From an uncultured Clostridia bacterium (lineage in GTDB: Bacteria; Bacillota; Clostridia; TANB77; CAG-508): a stretch of DNA of 16,101 nucleotides. The notes under the pieces are model-generated. The model was given only the letters and a program-made list of their open reading frames with translations. It ran no database searches and was not told the origin of the DNA. The position numbers and the translations under genes are program-made. Position 1 is the first letter of the stretch, and every line of letters starts with the position of its first letter. Below are positions 14,478 to 16,101 of the stretch, in pieces. The DNA lies in NCBI GenBank assembly GCA_934169775.1, contig CAKPOI010000031.1, forward strand, positions 1 through 16,101. The letters are read 5' to 3'.

Positions 14478-14582
14478 TCCTCTACCACCGCCACAGCAGC
14501 AGCAAATTAATAATATAAGAATGATTATCCAGCAGCAGTCATCACCGAAACCAAAACCACCACAACCTCTGTTTTCTGGCAT
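14466..14582 (-). CDS. 38-aa Cys/Gly-rich small membrane peptide
   Basis: The minus strand encodes 38 residues. MPENRGCGGFGFGDDCCW is followed by a hydrophobic run IIILILLI, then CCCCGGGRGGCC at the C-terminus. Nine of the 38 residues are Cys and eleven are Gly. The ATG (14582-14580) has a strong AGGGGG at 14596-14591 with an 8-base gap. A sigma-A-like promoter lies upstream and a perfect terminator overlaps the stop, so this is a complete single-gene unit too short for routine gene callers. Similar short peptides with a hydrophobic core between Cys/Gly clusters occur in sporulating Firmicutes as uncharacterised proteins, some suspected to be spore or membrane components. The function here is unknown. 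The cysteines might bind metal or form disulfides. Confidence 0.82.
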   Translation of the reverse strand: MPENRGCGGFGFGDDCCWIIILILLICCCCGGGRGGCC

Positions 14583-14650
14583 AGAATAGACCCCCTTTCG
14601 AAACAAAAAAATGTATTGATTTTCTTTTGTTTTTCCTTTGTATAATACAT

Positions 14651-14680
14651 ATTATGGTGGTTATAGATATTTGGTCACAA
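14651..14680 (-). promoter_or_regulatory. Candidate promoter of the 38-aa peptide gene
   Basis: On the minus strand TTGTGA (14680-14675) and CATAAT (14656-14651) are 18 bases apart, giving a leader of about 60 bases. The same stretch contains a near-palindromic ATAATACATATTAT, so a sporulation sigma factor site is an alternative that I could not fit convincingly. Confidence 0.4.
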
Positions 14681-14707
14681 AAAAATTAAAAAAATTTTAA
14701 AAAAGTA

Positions 14708-14736
14708 TTGACAAGTTTAATAAAATCTAGTATACT
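14708..14736 (+). promoter_or_regulatory. Sigma-A promoter of the tRNA operon
   Basis: A perfect TTGACA (14708-14713) and TATACT (14731-14736) are separated by 17 bases. The first tRNA begins 20 bases after the -10, as usual for stable RNA promoters. A/T tracts upstream of the -35 could act as an UP element. Confidence 0.9.
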
Positions 14737-14755
14737 TAGTCTTGTCGAAAGACAT

Positions 14756-14831
14756 GGTCGCTTAGCTCAGCTGGGAGAGCATCTGCCTTACAAGCAGAGG
14801 GTCATAGGTTCGAGTCCTATAGCGACCACCA
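14756..14831 (+). tRNA. tRNA-Val (anticodon TAC)
   Basis: A complete cloverleaf. The acceptor GGTCGCT pairs with AGCGACC, the anticodon arm TCTGC-CTTACAA-GCAGA gives anticodon TAC, and the T arm carries GGTTCGAGTCC. The CCA end is encoded (14829-14831). It is first of three tRNAs on one transcript. Confidence 0.97.
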
Positions 14832-14840
14832 TGTTTTTAC

Positions 14841-14917
14841 GGCCCGGTAGTTCAGTTGGTTAGAACGCTAGCCTGTCACGCTAGAGGTCGACGGTTCGAG
14901 CCCGTTCCGGGTCGCCA
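14841..14917 (+). tRNA. tRNA-Asp (anticodon GTC)
   Basis: The acceptor GGCCCGG pairs with CCGGGTC (one G-T). The anticodon arm CTAGC-CTGTCAC-GCTAG gives GTC, and the T loop is GGTTCGAGCCC. The discriminator is G, as expected for tRNA-Asp, and CCA is encoded. It lies nine bases after tRNA-Val. Confidence 0.97.
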
Positions 14918-14926
14918 TTTTTTTAT

Positions 14927-15002
<76 letters not shown>

Positions 15003-15035
15003 AATATTAAGTTATCGCACTATGCGAAAATCAGG

Positions 15036-15063
15036 AAATCAACTGTAAAAGGTTGATTTTTTT
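15036..15063 (+). terminator. Rho-independent terminator of the tRNA operon
   Basis: AAATCAAC (15036-15043) pairs with GTTGATTT (15052-15059) around an 8-base loop, and the T-run extends through 15063. It lies 34 bases after tRNA-Phe. Confidence 0.85.
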
Positions 15064-15085
15064 GTATTTGAGCAGGAAGGATGAT

Positions 15086-15199
15086 ATGATAAATATTGTA
15101 AAAAACTATTATAGTTTTGTAAATTTAAAAAATATGAAATATATGAAGATGCAGGAATTAAAATTAAAAATTGATAAAGAAAAAATGAAAAATACTTGA
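15086..15199 (+). CDS. Possible 37-aa small protein
   Basis: ATG 15086 follows AGGAAGG (15074-15080) by five bases and opens 37 codons to TGA 15197-15199. The product is basic (ten Lys), starting MINIVKNYYSFV with a Lys-rich second half, without recognisable motifs or a membrane segment. Its stop overlaps the -35 of the next promoter. No promoter of its own is visible after the tRNA terminator. It could be a real small gene, or chance in AT-rich DNA. Confidence 0.3.
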   Translation: MINIVKNYYSFVNLKNMKYMKMQELKLKIDKEKMKNT

Positions 15200-15224
15200 C
15201 ATTGACAAACAAATGTTTTATACT
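15196..15224 (+). promoter_or_regulatory. Sigma-A promoter of the ORF6N-domain gene
   Basis: TTGACA (15196-15201) and TATACT (15219-15224) are 17 bases apart, the same spacing and -10 hexamer as the tRNA promoter. A second TTGACA overlaps at 15202-15207 but has no well-placed -10. Confidence 0.8.
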
Positions 15225-15254
15225 ACATATAGTTTTATGTAAGGATGTGAAATT

Positions 15255-16073
15255 ATGGAAAATGAAATAAATAATTTGGTAGTTCAAGAGTATATATCAA
15301 ATGAATAAATAAAAAATTTAATATATACTATAAGAGGAAAACAAGTAATGCTAGATAGTGATGTTGCAATGTTATATCATTACACAACTAAAAATATAAA
15401 TAAAGCGGTAAAGAGAAATATAGATAGATTTCCTGAAGATTTTTGTTTTCAATTAACTGAAAGCGAATTTCAAGATTTAAGGTTCCAATTTGGAACCTTA
15501 AATAGAAAAGTTAATAATGGAGATGTAACAAGAAAATATCTACCACATGTATTTACTGAACAAGGAATATCAATGTTGTCAGGTGTTTTAAAAAATGAAA
15601 TTGCTGTAAAAGTGAGTATTAGTATTATAAGAGCTTTTGTAGAAATGAGAAAATTTATATCTTCAAATGGACAACTATTTGAGAGATTAACTAATGTAGA
15701 ATATAAATTATTAGAACATGATAAAAAATTTGATAAAGTATTTGATCAACTACAAAATGAAGAAAATATTAAACAAAAAATATTCTTTGAAGGTCAGATA
15801 TATGATGCATATAGTCTAATAATCGATATTATAAAAAAAGCAAATAAGAAGATTTTAATAATAGATAATTATATAGATGATAGTGTTTTAAAAATGCTTA
15901 CAAAGAAAAATAAAAATGTAGAAGTTGTAATATTAACATCAGAAAAAGGCAATATACAAAAGATTGATATTCAAAAATTCAATAAAGAATATTCAATATT
16001 AAAAGTTGCAAAAACAAATAAATTTTGTATGTTAGTCAATGATGTGAAACAAATTAATATATTATTCTTGTAA
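15255..16073 (+). pseudogene. ORF6N-domain phage-type DNA-binding protein, decayed
   Basis: A good promoter and ribosome binding site (AAGGA, 15241-15245) lead to ATG 15255, but after 17 codons the frame meets TAA at 15306-15308. The same frame then continues IKNLIYTIRGKQVMLDSD, the conserved first strand of ORF6N domains. Only a secondary ATG at 15348 (weak AGAGGA upstream) yields an open protein of 241 residues, which lacks that strand. Its N-terminal part keeps the ORF6N core (RFPEDFCFQLTESEFQ, YLPHVFTEQGISML). The C-terminal part has FFEGQIYDAYSLIIDI and KKILIIDNYIDD, the start of a phospholipase-D-like half. It then ends KTNKFCMLVNDVKQINILFL where intact relatives, as I recall them, go on with an HDRF-type motif. 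Two independent lesions point to a pseudogene. Use of the internal start in a shortened live protein is the alternative. Such genes are phage- and mobile-element-associated. Confidence 0.72.
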
Positions 16074-16101
16074 TACATTGAATTTGTTTTTTTATTTTAT
16101 A

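Noticed and set aside
15036..15287. 82-codon minus-strand frame at 15039-15287
   Set aside because: It runs antisense through the tRNA terminator and a strong plus-strand promoter, has low-complexity Ser/Phe/Tyr composition, and has no supporting ribosome binding site or motif.

Overview
The window is low-GC DNA with A/T-ending codons, strong AGGA/GGAGG ribosome binding sites, TTGACA/TATAAT-type promoters, a class B/D-like sortase, AdhE and a REP-like extragenic repeat. Together these point to a Gram-positive fermentative Clostridia-like Firmicute, probably an uncultured gut lineage. That lineage call is inference. TGA is read as stop, so the genetic code looks standard.

Left edge (1-1530): a secreted or cell-surface protein, cut by the window start, has a type IV pilin-like N-terminus, a Gly/Ser linker and a formylglycine-generating-enzyme/C-type-lectin-like C-terminal domain. 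Its last ~145 bases switch abruptly to GC-rich DNA with NNC/NNT codons in the lectin fold, as expected of the variable region of a diversity-generating retroelement (DGR). No reverse transcriptase or template repeat is in the window, so it would be a remote target. Two stem-loops follow it, the second overlapping the stop codon of the next gene.

1515-5805: an RluA-family pseudouridine synthase on the minus strand is divergent from a compact alanyl-tRNA synthetase. A 200-bp imperfect palindrome with 34-bp terminal inverted repeats lies between them. alaS and a HIT-family hydrolase form an operon. A sortase with its own promoter and a structured leader follows, ending in a bidirectional terminator shared with a convergent XRE regulator.

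5879-12988: a small XRE regulator on the minus strand, then a run of plus-strand genes: ligA, an unrecognised 79-aa protein, adhE, an APH/choline-kinase-like phosphotransferase and folD. The close spacing suggests one or two transcription units of housekeeping and fermentation genes.

12989-16101: a decaying tandem repeat array built on GGGGACGGA motifs, dprA, a 200-bp intergenic stretch of successive stem-loops, a 38-aa Cys/Gly-rich membrane peptide with its own terminator on the minus strand, a Val-Asp-Phe tRNA operon with a near-consensus promoter and a terminator, and a decayed ORF6N-domain gene with an in-frame stop and a lost C-terminal motif.

The most notable signal is the putative DGR variable region. 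Next come the palindromic element, the repeat array, the structured dprA downstream region and the compact AlaRS.
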